Shown: positions 35,652 through 47,522 of the stretch, in pieces
Numbering within the stretch: the first letter of the stretch is position 1
How the letters are laid out: each line of letters opens with the position of its first letter
From: Plantago major
Taxonomy: Eukaryota > Streptophyta > Magnoliopsida > Lamiales > Plantaginaceae
Direction: 5' to 3'
Length of the DNA: 64,000 bases
Assembly (NCBI GenBank): GCA_026545765.1
Contig: CM048842.1
Span: 45,207,431-45,271,430 of the forward strand
Position numbers and translations under genes: made by a program
The notes under the pieces: generated by a model
What the model was told of the DNA's origin: nothing
The model's input: the letters and a program-made list of their open reading frames with translations, nothing else
Databases searched by the model: none

Positions 35652-36553
35652 AAGATTCGACTTGAGTTTCAAGCTGAGAGAGAAAAATTGGAATAGGAAG
35701 GGCTAAGGATAGTTGTGGAAAGATTGAGGTTAGATGAGAATCGAAGAAGGGATAACTACGCAAGGGTAGAACTGATGGACGAAGATGACAGACCCATGCG
35801 CGACTATGTTATGCCAAGGCTTACACCGCATGCCTTGAGCATCTATCTGGAGAGGATTGCGAGAGAATATGATCTAATGGAAACTCATCCGAACCAACTA
35901 CCACACTTCTACGGGAACCCAACCGAGGACCCGATGCACTTTATGAGAGAATTCTACGTAGTAGTTGGAGGAATGCCATTAAACGGGCTCACGGAGTGTT
36001 AACTCAGAAGAAGGGTTTTCCCTAGATGCCTTAAGGACAAGGCGAAGAACTGGCTTATCTCACTACCGCCAGGCAGTATGACTACATGGGACAAGGTTTT
36101 CAATAAATTTATGCTCAGAGATACTTCCCATTGAAGAAGACATCCGACCTGAAGCGCCAAATCCAAAACTTCAACCAACTAGACGGAGAAACATTCTACA
36201 AAGCGTGGGAAAGATACAAGGATCTACTTGACAGGTGCCCGATGCACTCTTACGCACTGTTCGACAAAGTCAACAACTTCTATAAGGGAATTGACTCTAT
36301 CAGCCAAGCACTTATTGACGGGGCATGTCAAGGGAGCCTATTAGACGTACCCCCAAGAAGGATTTGGGAGGTATGTGAGAACCTTAGCGAAAACTCCATG
36401 CAAAAGGGACGAGGAAGAAGTGTCCGGTCTAAGGAGGTTTGTGCCGTCGAGGAAGTCCCATGGAAAATGATCACGAAAAGGCTGGATGATATAGAGGCCG
36501 AGCTATCTAAGAGAGAGTCCGAAGGAGAAGATAGACACAAGGAACCGTCATAG
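35652..36553 (+). pseudogene. Gag of the Athila-like element
   Basis: Plus-strand frames 35715-36002 and 36131-36553 with one stop and a frameshift between them. Visible gag landmarks are PHFYGNPTEDPMHFMREF, a CLKDKAKNWLISLP segment in the gap, and ETFYKAWERYKDLLDRCP, all typical of Athila gag. The capsid forms the virus-like particle. The N-terminus is lost with the LTR deletion. Confidence 0.85.
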
Positions 36554-36779
36554 GAGGAAAACTACATCCAAGATGGTGAACCATCATCAAACCAAACTCC
36601 TCCGTCAGACCGAACCTGGCACAAAGTTAGGCAGCACCGGAGTCGACCTCTAACCCCCATAACACCGATAAGGGTAACCGCACCAGCTCAGCAGGAAATA
36701 CCCTTTTTGGAAGGAAAGATCCATTTCATCATTAAGGAGCTGAAGACGGTAAGTGAGTCTATGAAAAAGGGACGACAAG

Positions 36780-37424
36780 GTGGAGGCATTTATTGAAAGA
36801 GCAGATGAAGTGCTCTGCAGGATCAATGAGAAGGTAGAAGAAGTAGAAGGAAGCCTGGTAAACATAGCAGAAAGGCTGATGATACTTCTAGAGCAATGTG
36901 ATGAGGGAAAAGAAGAAGACGAAGAATGCAAAGATGAAGAGGAAGCCATAATGCGAATAGATGCGGAAGAAAGGCGAACTTCCGAAAAATTTCTCGATAA
37001 GCTTTCTAACTCTCGCTTTAATTTTACCTTATCCAGTGAATTGCGTATAGAAGGTGACTCCATGAGATTGTGTAAGTACCTCTACGGGGAAAAGAACCAA
37101 TTGGAGAATTTGAGGAGAAACAAGAGGAAAGAAAATCCCTACTTCCGAACTAATATCCCCAGGAGGGAAATCAACCCCTTAGCATTTCAAATTGCAATCA
37201 ACATAGGGGGCGAAAGGTTAGTAGGAACTCTAGACCTTGAAGCCGATGTGAATGTTATCCCTCTAGAGATGTACAAGAGACTCAGGTTAACAGGAAAGAC
37301 TGGCATTTGTGGCATGTCCTATGACGTTAGCATGAGCATAGCAAAGAACTATGGAATGGTTAGAAACGTGCTCATCAAGATAGGTACTCTGATAATCCCT
37401 GTGGACCTGCTCATAGTCGACTGA
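36780..37424 (+). pseudogene. Acidic linker and degenerate protease of the Athila-like element
   Basis: An acidic coiled-coil region (residues 1-60) precedes a retropepsin-like fold with NPLAFQIAINIGGERLVGTLDLEADVNVIPL in two halves. The active-site loop reads DLEAD where DLGAS is usual in this lineage, so the catalytic Asp is kept but the Gly is lost. A TGA at 37422-37424 interrupts the frame, and the expected LGRSFM loop follows in frame just after it. Confidence 0.75.
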
Positions 37425-38000
37425 GAGAATGACAACAATAGAAACTTGTATCTGGGAAGGTCCTTTATGATAATGACCAACACCATTATTGATATAACCG
37501 GAAAAAGAGTTTCTATGTTTGTTAATGGATTGCAGAGTGACGTAGAGTTGTCCATCGGAAGGATGCATCTCAAGAAAGGAAAGCTTTTGGCTGAAAGACT
37601 GCCAAGGAGAAAGAAGGATCAACCACCTGGAGAATTTCAAGATGCGCTGACAAAGATGAAGGAAATAGATAAGAACTATTTCTACTCGCATGAGATTCAC
37701 TTCCAATTTCCGGATCTGAAAGACAAGGAGAACAAACCTTATAAGATCTATCTGGATAAGTGGATGGCCGGAAGATGGAAATTGGAAAACGAGGGGCTAT
37801 TCTACGAGAACTTCAAGGATGACAAGGGTTTTAGAAACCGACTCAAGAATGAAGGTAGTATCCTCTACAAGTTCGAGTTTACAAGGAAAGGTGACCGATT
37901 CAACATGGGAGTGAAAGATTGGAATACCGACCCGAGTTTCATGGAAGATTGGCTGACTACTTGCGCTGATGGAGAACAGGGGTCTTACCCCAGCAACTGA
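37425..38000 (+). pseudogene. Unassigned C-terminal region after the Athila-like protease
   Basis: The frame continues from the protease and ends at 38000. After LGRSFM it runs into a region rich in Lys, Asp, Phe and Tyr (YKIYLDKWMAGRWKLENEG and GDRFNMGVKDWNTDPSFMED). I do not recognise it. It occupies the place where RT should begin and shows none of the RT motifs. Confidence 0.5.
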
Positions 38001-39059
38001 GTCTCAATAACCAGGGGTCGAGCTATAAGACCTAAAACAAGTGCTTCTTGGGAGGCAACCCAATGTCACATTTACTTTTACGCATTTACATTCGCATTTT
38101 CAATTTTTGTTTTTTCTCGTTTTCCGTGCCAAAATTATTTTTCGAAAAACTTTTCAAAATTCTTATTTTTTATGTTTGCTTTTTGAAAACGAAAAAACAA
38201 AAAAGAATAAAAATACGTGAAACATCGCGAAGAAAGAATAGGCCGGTCAATTTGCCTCATGGTGGCCTGTCGATCCATGATGTTGCTCGACTCACTTCCC
38301 CCTCTTATAAAACTCCCAAAAATGTTTTTGCTCCCCCCCCCCCCACTTCATTTCTTCACAAATTCTTTACTTGCTCTATAATTCTATTATCCCCATTGCA
38401 TTATTAGCTTGCCCATCCATCACCAACATCCAGTAAGTGATCTCTACTCATTATTATCTTCATTACATCCTCAATTCAATGTTTATATCATCCAACTCTT
38501 TGCTTGCACTTTCTTCTTGCTTCTTGAGTGCTTTGCAATTATGTGCTTCATTTGATTGATTTGTTGATGCTTGAGATATGTGGATACATGCTTACTTTTA
38601 GTATTCACTACATTAACAATTGCTTGATGGAGATTTGACAAATCGATTGAGAATTTGAAGGTTTTTGTTCTTGCCTACCAAGTGTTCGATAAAATGTCTC
38701 AATAGAACAAACTCCTTTGTTGACCCCTTTCTCTGTCGATTACCTGCTCACATGGTCTTAACTTGTTGAAGTATGCTTAGAAAACATGTTTGCATCGTCA
38801 TATGCTCATAGGATGGAGACTACATTACAATTTGCCTTTCAACTTGATGCTTGACACAATTTGAAAATTTGAGTTACATGCCTAGTTCTTGCATTATTTT
38901 GAATTGACCATTGATCTTATTAAAAGCTATAATCTTGCATACACATTGTGGCGCACATTAGGTTTGGGGGAGGAGAAACCCGATTGGATTTGCATGTAAG
39001 CTTTAGAATTGATTTAACTCCAAACATGCTATCTCACACACTTTTTGGCCTAGGTACTA
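38001..39059 (+). other. Athila-like element, noncoding spacer
   Basis: It starts with the conserved gtcgagc and ttcttgggaggcaaccc block found after pol in Athila elements. It then runs through AT-rich sequence with a C homopolymer at 38333-38342. No gene is supported. Confidence 0.6.
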
Positions 39060-41690
39060 TGGGAAGAACCGAAGGAGGAAAGGATGTAGGTGAACCAAGC
39101 ACTAAGAGAGTAAAGAAAGGAAAGAAAGTGGCCTCGGCGACCCTTTCAAGCAAGGCTCGGAGTTGGCTATTGGTTAATAGCGACCGAGGAGTAATTCCCA
39201 AGAGGAACATAGAGATCGGATGGGAAATGAACCCTGCCCTAAATTGGATACACGACGTTTTAAATCTCTATTTCTGGGGAACCTTCACTTCCATCCTCCA
39301 AGGATACGACATAGAGGTGGTCCGGGAATTCTACGTAGAATAATTTCAACTTAAGATCCACAAGCCGGAGGATGCACTTCTAGATCACCCCATCACCATA
39401 CGAGGGGTGGAGTTCATGTTTGGGCCAGGAGCTATCAATGATTTCTTCAACATCCCCGAGGAGCACATTCATCGCGAATACAAGGAACCAGCATATCACG
39501 AGTTGGAGTACGGAGACATCCTACTAAACATCCCAAGGGTATTACTTGGAGAAAGATTTAGAGGGGATGCAGTGGGAGTATCCATTCCGAGGGCTACGTT
39601 CAACGAAAGATCAAAGTTTTGGATGCACTTTGTAGAGACCAACTTGAAGCCAACCCTGCACCATGAAGGGATTAAAGATGGGGTAGCCACACTTGTCTAC
39701 GCGATTATGGAGGGTCACTACATTGATGTTGGAAGAACCATCATGAAGGAAATGCAATTGGTGAAGGGGAACAAAAGAAGGAACCTGCCATTTTCCGGTC
39801 TTATCACCGCAATATGCAAGAAGAATTGGGTTCCTACTAGTGAGTCAGGATATGCTCCGCTCATAGAACCTTTTGATGAAGACAAAACCATCCACCTCCT
39901 TGAGATGCACGAGAAGGCTACCAAAGCCGAACTTAGAAGAAGAGGAGTAGCGGATCCGCCGCAAGGAGCTTTTGACATGAATTCGTTCAACAAATTTGTG
40001 AACATCTATCAGATGGGAAGTCAAGGGAGTGCGCGAAGGCGAGATGAAATGAACGAAATGGGCCGGAGGTCGGAGTGGAACAATCATGTTACCTACCTAC
40101 CTACATAATCACGAGCAAATCTCTTTCCAGCAAGAGAACTAATGTTCACTCAGAGATTTCGTTTTTCGTTGTAGAACCTGTAATCCCTAAATACAATCAA
40201 GATTAAATTTATAAGTCGGAAGTCCTCAAATCCACAGTTTATAGCAGAAAGTTGACTCGGAATGTCGTTCTCCATGGACACTTAGCATAGGAACAAGAAA
40301 ATAACGTTTGTAAATTGTATGCAGAAAAGTAAACAGATTGATCGCAGACAGATTAATTAAATCACAGTAAACCCTAATTGTTTTGATGTATTCGATGGTG
40401 TGAAGCGTAAAGGATCCCCAACCTCCCTCTGCTATGCTACTCCCAACTACTTAGAATCAAACAACGTACTAGCCGTCTACAGGCAGCAAAGAAACATACC
40501 AAAAAGATTAAGTCGTAGTTAATCCAGACACCTTCACTTGCCAACAATGTGTAGTGTCACTCAACACACTGTCTCGTCACGTTTTCAGATAAATCACACA
40601 GGATAATGTATAATCTGTTACTAAGTCGTAGTCAAGAAGGATTTCCTACATAAAGAATCGGACGAATAAAGAACAAGCACGAATTACGTTTTAAAACTAA
40701 TTCATTAATATATCACGGTATATAAAGAAGTAGCAAAACCAGAGTTACGGAGGTTCACCTTTACAAAAGAAAGTTAGCTACTCATAGTAATACTAAGACA
40801 AAAATCGAAATCAGAAAGAAAAAGAAGAAGGAGAAGAAGCTTAGTCTCTGATGTCTTCATGCTGCTTCTAGGGTTTCCTCCTTCTGGGTGCCTGGCGGCC
40901 AGCGGTTTTGGGGTTTCACTTCCCCGAGGACTGGTTCTCTCTTTCAAGAGCTTGCTGTGTGAGCATTGTAGAATTATGAGACCCCTGAGGTCTTATTTAT
41001 AGTGTGGAAATCGAGCTCTGGCCGCCATTCTTCAGTAAGGAAGGTTTAGGAAGGCGGGCTCTAGCCTGACAGGCCAGGAGAAACAGCTCAGGAGAATCCA
41101 GAGGCATGACTGCGATCGCCTGTGGACCGCAGTGGGGCCTTCTGCGGTCCCCTGTGGACCGCCATCTGCGATGTCAGCAACTTCGAATATGTTTTCTTCG
41201 TTCTTCAATTTCGGGCTTCGTAACATTGTTTCCTCAAAAAGTGGTCTTCTACAAAGTTGTTGCATCTTCAATTATCTTTGCATTGGTTTTCGCATGACAT
41301 GTTTTGACTCCTCGAACTCCGTGCAACAGTTAATCCGGCGTATTTGCTTCTTCGTCTCGACTTCGCACAATTATGCCGTTTTTGTGCCAGAAATCGTGCA
41401 ATCCTCAAAAACGCGATCATGACCTACAGAAAACACGTGAAGTTGGTAATTGACCATAAAACGATACAAATATTACATCTAAGGTAAAAAAACAAGGGTC
41501 TAAAAGCATGTTATATCGCACATTTCATTGTCACATTAAGAACATTAGCGGGTATGGTTATTTTGAGTATCCACCTTATTACCCACCACCGCAGCTCTAT
41601 CCATTGCCCGAGGTCGATCCATCGTAGTACTACCAAGGCTATCAAGGATTTTATCCTCCACCACCTCCTGGAGGATCTTCATCCTGAACC
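39060..41690 (+). pseudogene. ORF3 of the Athila-like element (plant-transposon domain), interrupted
   Basis: Starting near ATG 39060 with a Lys/Arg-rich signal-like stretch (KRVKKGKKV). An in-frame TAA at 39341-39343 interrupts it, and the frame goes on at 39407 with FMFGPGAINDFFNIPEEH and TLVYAIMEGHYIDVGRTIM, then NLPFSGLITAICKKNWVP. This is the pattern of the 'putative plant transposon protein' domain that accompanies Athila-type elements. After residue 230 or so, a frame change and then a solo LTR at 40140 break it. Beyond the LTR the sequence resumes with a Pro/Tyr-rich tail (GYFEYPPYYPPPQLYPLP) at 41550-41620. Function unknown. Confidence 0.7.
40140..41538 (-). repeat. Solo LTR of the same Athila-like family, inverted
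   Basis: 1399 bp, homologous to the other two LTRs but on the opposite strand. Its ends read TAATGT and ACATTA, where the family has TGATGT and ACATCA. A perfect AGAAC duplication flanks it (40135-40139 and 41539-41543). A single LTR with a duplication shows it came as a full element and then lost its inside by LTR-LTR recombination. Confidence 0.93.
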
Positions 41691-43355
41691 ACCCTCTGGT
41701 TGGAAGACACAACACCGAGAGGGGAGTATCTTTTCTTTTTCTCTTTACCCTCCTAGTTTCTCTATTTGCTCTTAACTAGGTTTGGGGGAGGAATTTGACG
41801 ATTACTTGCTCGGTCTGTAATAACTTTAAATACTTGCACTTATTAGTTGCATTTTAATTTACGTTTTATTTTTATCTGTTACGTCTAAGGTCATTTACCT
41901 TTTGAAAAAAAGGTTTGATCTGTGGAAGAGTACTAAGTGTAAATTATGACTAAGATGAGGGGCTGTGGATTTGTTTTCATGCTTCGCTGCTTGCTGAATA
42001 TATGCTCTAACCAAACCCGACCCATACTACTTTGATGAGTGAGTTTACTTGCTACTTTAATTTAAGTCCTGTGTGCAACCGTGTGAACACTACTACCCTT
42101 GAGTCTTTATTTGTCAGCAGCATGAATATGATTAGTAGTACTCACGTTTCTGAACCCCTTTTCTTTACCTTTCACTAACCCCGCTGAAAGATTTTTAATC
42201 CCTTATGAAACTCCACCATATATCATATACATGCTTTACTTAAGCGGTGACAACAACCTACCGCCGAGCTTTAAAGAAAAAAATGAAGGAGCGAGTTCCA
42301 AAGAATGGAGGAGAATCATGTTTTGATCATGATTGAGAATTGGTTTGGGGGAAAGTAGAGAAGAAAACCCTAACACTAGTTCGAGAGATTGGTTTGGGGG
42401 AGAAGTGGAAGATGAACATCATCGAAAGGTAATCTTGTTGGCCCTACTTTTATTCCCGGTGCTAAAAATCACTAGCTCTTGCTCTAGAAAAAATAGAAAA
42501 GAAAGTACCGAAAAAAGCAAAGGTATAAAAGTCTCGGAGTGGATCTGTGGTCCTCGTGATCACCGTTTTCGTGTTGCGCATGTTACAGATACTACCCACA
42601 TACCGGCATGGCCCTAAAAGCTACATGTCCGTGAGGGTTGATGGCATGTATACCAAACCAGCACGCACAAAAGTGCGGAATTCGGTAAAACAGACATTGC
42701 CAAAAAATGTAGAGACTAAAAGAGCCCAATGATGGCCAACCAAAAGCATATGAGTCAGTAAAACGACTGCAAAAAATAGTATGTCAAAAGAAAAAGAAAA
42801 AGAAAAAAAGAAAAAAAATAAAGGAGCAAGTAGTCTATGTGTGAAGCAACTGTTGAAGTAGTTACGATGATAAAGGAGAAGTTGAAGATTTGTCATTAAG
42901 AGCGGACGAAGTCAAAGGAAGGAACTCGGTGCCCGAAAGGATTAGTCCCCCTGAAATACCCTTTGTTCTACCTTGCTTATCTTTTAATGATGCTTAGCCA
43001 AACACTCCTCTATATTATCCTACCTATTTTACTTAAATTAAGCCAACCTGAGTACTACTTTGATTTGTGCCTTGACTTTTGGGAGAAGGATTGCATAACG
43101 CTACCGCGAGGTAATGATTTTGAAGTACACCTAGAAGGACATTGGGTTACACTTGTAACCACTGGCTGTAGTGAGTGATGCTTACTTATTATTTGCTTGT
43201 TGTGGAGTCATAGAGGTTGGAGTTGAAACTAAGTGAGTCAGTAGAGTTTGAAACCCTAGAAACTGGCTGCTTATCTGTGTGGTGGTTTATGCTTATTACT
43301 CATTTAATGGTCACTTCTTAATTATCGTTTTTGCCTTACTCAAGGATGAGCAAGA
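41691..43355 (+). other. Athila-like element, 3' noncoding region
   Basis: No gene supported. Several ggtttgggggag motifs (41780, 42340, 42390) look like repeated polypurine-like sites. The 42780-42820 stretch is a long A/G run. Confidence 0.5.
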
Positions 43356-43371
43356 AATTGGTTTGGGGGTG
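43356..43371 (+). other. Polypurine tract of the Athila-like element
   Basis: GAAATTGGTTTGGGGGTG directly precedes the 3' LTR. The core TTTGGGGGTG is the usual Athila plus-strand primer. Confidence 0.85.
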
Positions 43372-44693
43372 TGATGTGACAATGAAATGTGCGATATTGC
43401 ATGCTTTTAGAACCTCATTTTTTTTGCCTTAGATTCAATATTTATATCGTTTTATGGTCAATTACTAACTTCGTGTGTATTTTGTAGGTCATGATCGCGT
43501 TTTTGAGGAATTGCACGATTTCAGGCGCTAAAATGACATAATTGTGTGAAATCGAGAAAGTTAAGCGAATACGCTGAATTGGCGGTTGCACAGAGTTCGA
43601 GGAGTCAAAACATCTCATGCGACCAACCAATGCGAAGATAATTGAAGATGCAACAACATTGTAGAAGACCACTTTTCGAGGAAACGAAGTTACGAAACCC
43701 GAAATCGAAGAACAGAGAAAAACGGACAAAACCTGCATAAATTGCACTCTGCGGCCGACTGTGGACCGCATAAGCCTCTATGCGGCCCACTGTCGACCGC
43801 AGTGAGGTGGCTGACTGAGTTCTGGGCCTTTTCCTGGCCTGTCAGGCTAGAGCTCGCCTTTCTAAACCTTCCTTAATGAAAAATGGCGGCCAGAGCATGA
43901 AATTTCAAGTATAAATAATACCTCAGGGGTCTCATAATTCTACACCGCTCATAAAGCAACTTTCCTGAGAGAGAACCAGTCCTCGGGGAAGTGAAACCCC
44001 AAAACTGCTGGCCGTCAGGCACCCAAAAGGAGGAAACCCTAGAAGCTGCACGAAGACATCAGAGACTAAGCTTCTTCTTCTTCTTTTGTTCTTGTTTTCG
44101 ATTTATGTTAGTAGTATTACTATGAGTAGCTAACTTTCTCTTGTAAAGGAGAACCGCCGTAACTCTGCTTTTGCTACTTCTTTATATACCGTGATATATT
44201 AATGGAATAGTTATTAGACGTAAATCGTGGTTATACAACTCTATACATCCTTCGTGGTGTGATGTTCTGCTGAGTGACACACTATCTTCATTGAACTGAG
44301 TAGGGGTACTCGTGCCGACTGCGCCTCCTACACCATAGTATTATGCCCTGCTGTCGTTAGAGGTAGTCGTGTAGGATTTTAGCTAAGAAGTTGGGAGTAG
44401 CATAGGGAGGTCGGGGATCCTTTACACCTTCCCACCATCGATTTCATCTCAATTAATTAGGGTTTACTGCGATTCAATCAATATGTCTGCAATCATTCTG
44501 TTTACTTTCTGCACACAATTTACATACGATATTTGATTGTTCCTATTCTAAGTGTCCGTGGAGAACGACATCCCGAGTCAGCTTTCCGCTATAAATTGTG
44601 GATTTGAGGACTTCCGACTTATAAATTTAATCTTGATTGTATTTAGGGATTACAGGTTCTACGACGAAAATCAAAATCTCTGAGTGCACATCA
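43372..44693 (+). repeat. 3' LTR of the Athila-like element
   Basis: 1322 bp, TGATGTGACAATG to GTGCACATCA, with the inverted ends TGATGTG and CACATCA. A TATA-like tataaata lies near 43911. ATAGC follows directly as the target duplication. Confidence 0.93.
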
Positions 44694-44738
44694 ATAGCCA
44701 AAGGCACAAATCAAGATCACTAGAAAACTGTAATGAAG

Positions 44739-46182
44739 TGATGAGTTGCCCCCAGTGTCGTTCTCGAAGGACTTGACTAAGCTTTGTTTGCAAATGCAAG
44801 TTTAGTTAATCAATTTGAAAGCAAGTAAAGCAGGTAATAGAGATTTGTGATAAGTTTGTGTTTCAAAACAGATGTAACCAAGAGTTTGTTATGAAAGACC
44901 CAACCAATCAACTCTACTCAATCCCCCTAGAAACAATCATACAAAGAACGTTTCGCTTTATCTCTATAAAGAAATACATGTCGGTGGTAAGTAAATAGTT
45001 CATGCTAGCAAGTACGACAACAAGAAGAATGCGACTTTTGAAAGTAAAATCATTCAATGGGCGTAGTAGAGTCGTCAATTCTATTAGTCCGCTTATAGTC
45101 GAATGCGTTGGGCTTAAATCGTAAGTAACCTTGAGGTGCGAATTCCTCTTGTAGATTTTGGGTATTAGAAAATGATTGCTAAGACATTGAACTATAAACT
45201 ATTCGCAAGATTAACAATCAAGCCATATGCCTTCTTACAAAAAGCATAAATCTAGCTGCAATTCCTAAATTCTTACCACCGGCCCATTGAATGACTAGCT
45301 ACGCGATCCACTCGTGTTCCACACATCCAACATGCAATATACGTATACACAAATCCAATGAACAAATCTACCTATTATCAAAGAAGTTCAGCAGTCTAGC
45401 CAATTACGAAGTTGTCACGGATTTGGTTTCATGGATAAAAAGTTTCGATTGAATTCGCGTAAAAATCAAGATTCAAATCCTTTGTTGGTTCTCCAATGTG
45501 ATTCAATAATCATCCAAAAGGTTTGTTACAATTGTTGATGTAAATCTAGGGTTCTTGAAAGAGATAAAAGTAAAAGGGGAATTTCAAATATTGAGAGTTT
45601 ACAATCTGGAATGAATTATGTAAATGAAACGCAGAAATAGAGATACATAGACTAACAATGCAATCTGGAGTTACAAATCGTTCGATGATCATGGCGTTCA
45701 TCTGTGATGACAGGCGTTCCCAGAGATCGCCTGGAACAATCAAGGATCTGCAGCTCAAACGAGGTGATCACCTTCTCCTTTTTTTCTTCCTCTCTCAATT
45801 ATCTTCGCGTGGTCGCTGATTTGAGGTCAATCCGACATCGTATGAAGAAGTTATGCCTAAAATGGCTAGACTGCTCCAATGTAGTTCTACTTTCGCAAGT
45901 TTTCACTTAAACGGCCGTAAAAACTGCATCCGAACTTCAAATGTACATTCATTTCGACTGTTGCACTTCACGTTCCACCACCATTGAGACCTTGGAACTT
46001 TTGACCTTCCGATAATGCAATAAAATGCACCATTTTAGCCTCATTTCTTCACAAAAACACCTAAACCTGGATACATGGTGGAAACACACAAAACACAAGA
46101 AACAACACAAAATATATGCAAAACATAACTAATCAACTAAGGGTAAAAAGGGTTAAATGAGGTGTCAAAAGACGCTTCATCA
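44739..46182 (-). repeat. Second solo LTR-like block of another family
   Basis: About 1.44 kb from TGATGAGTTGCCCCC to GACGCTTCATCA. Read on the minus strand it begins TGATGAAGCGTC and ends CTGGGGGCAACTCATCA, an LTR layout seen in plant gypsy elements. The flanks (tgaag left, gaaaa right) are not a clean duplication, so the boundaries or orientation may be slightly off. No coding sequence is seen. Confidence 0.6.
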
Positions 46183-46810
46183 GAAAAATTTGCATAAATT
46201 ATTGTGCAATCATACAATGTCTTTATTGTGCACATAATGCAATCATACAATGTCTTTGAGATAAGGCATTAAGGGAGGTAACTAAGGAGAAATCAAATGC
46301 TGAAGTTTGGTTGAACTTGAGAGTCTTTACATGACAAAATCTCTTGCAAAGAGGTTATACATGAAGCAATGTCTGCATTCCTATCGAATGCCGTATGAGA
46401 AGAACATATATGTGTGATCAACTTGAAGAACTCAATAATACCTTAGATGATCTTGAAAATATTAATGCATAAATCAAGGATAAAGATAAGACCAATATGT
46501 TATTAAAAAAACTTAGATCCTTTGATCATCTCAAAGATGCCACGCTATTTGGCAAAGACCAAAGATTCACTTATGAAGATGTCGAATCCGAGATTTTTTT
46601 TCTTCTTTTTCAAAAGGTGGTGGGATTTGGGAAGCCTCAGGTGAAGATCTCAATATCAAATTTCACAAGGGGTATAATACAAAGAGGAAGAAAAATGATT
46701 TGAAGAAGACTCAGCCCTCCAACACTCGAAACACAAGAAATATGGAGACAAGAAAGTGCCGTCAGTATCATACAACTGTTCACCTGAAGAAAGACTGCTA
46801 CATATGAAAA
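46183..46810 (+). pseudogene. Copia gag, distal part
   Basis: Continues the gag begun at 34344. Across frames one reads KALREVTKEKSNAEVWLNL, then, after shifts, a SFDHLKDATLFGKDQRFTYEDV segment (46515-46590), and finally a zinc knuckle remnant CRQYHTTVHLKKDC near 46755-46797. There the second Cys is Tyr and the Gly-His pair is altered. A 25-bp duplication (tgcaatcatacaatgtctttattg and tgcaatcatacaatgtctttgag) lies near 46206-46258. Confidence 0.75.
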
Positions 46811-47357
46811 AAGAAGCAGTTAGCTAAAGGAAAGAGACCACATGATGATACCTCACAAACAATAAGCTTTTGCATCATGTATATTTAGTAATGATGTCTA
46901 GGGTGTCCTGCACTAACTTTATAAGAATTTCAACGGGCTTTTTGCACATTTTTAATAACTCGGAGTTTTTCTTGCATTAATTTGGAGTAAGAAAACATTT
47001 AGTATGAACATTCTCAAACGCATACCACGCGAGTGTAGTTAACATGTTGTAAAAAATAATGGGTGGTTTTTCATCAACAAGACAACAACTTCGTATAATG
47101 CTCAAAGAGGTTTGGTACTCTTGAATCATTAACTCAGGGGTTTCTTGTGTACGTTTAAAAATTCAGGGGCTATTTTGCATTTAACTCGTCTAATTTTCCA
47201 ATTTGTCAACTTTTCCATCTATGGTCCCTTCATAGTTAATTCATTCTCATTTTACCCGCCCGGCCGACCCGGATTAGACTTAATCAGTCGCAGAAACACG
47301 GTCTGAGAAACTTCAACAATCGGGCTTCTCACGGTCAAACCCACGCAAAAACCCGAT
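46811..47357. other. Upstream region of the KEULE-like gene
   Basis: Intergenic. No gene seen. The proximal roughly 150 bp contain CG-rich sequence near 47260-47310 before the core promoter. Confidence 0.5.
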
Positions 47358-47367
47358 AATATAAATG
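47358..47367 (+). promoter_or_regulatory. TATA box of the KEULE-like gene
   Basis: AATATAAATG stands 156 bases before the start codon. Transcription would begin about 30 bases downstream, leaving a 5' UTR of roughly 130 nt. Confidence 0.6.
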
Positions 47368-47522
47368 TGCGTTTCTTCAATTTGTCATCTCCGATCATCA
47401 CCCACAAACCATTTCTGATCAGTTTCATTTCTTCACCAGTGAGCGACCGATTGCTTGAAGAAAGTGTTCAACTCCCAAGCTTCTTACCCAATCAAATTCA
47501 TCAGAGAAGGACGAAATCAGCT

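Larger units (their letters stand above)
34523..44693 (+). mobile_element. Athila-like Ty3/gypsy element without RT or integrase
   Basis: 10.2 kb bounded by LTRs that start TGATGT and end ACATCA. A perfect ATAGC duplication flanks it (34518-34522 and 44694-44698). It encodes a gag, a degenerate protease, an unassigned acidic/aromatic tail and a separate later ORF with a plant-transposon domain. RT, RNase H and integrase are not found anywhere between the LTRs. The gctTCTTGGGAGGCAACCCA block at 38043-38063, which in Athila follows pol, here follows the protease tail. This points to a nonautonomous derivative. A solo LTR of the same family sits inside it. Confidence 0.88.

Noticed and set aside
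36650-37063. Ser-rich minus-strand ORF
   Set aside because: Complement of the Glu-rich linker in the Athila-like element.
46497-46703. Independent 68-residue gene
   Set aside because: It is a piece of the decayed copia gag.
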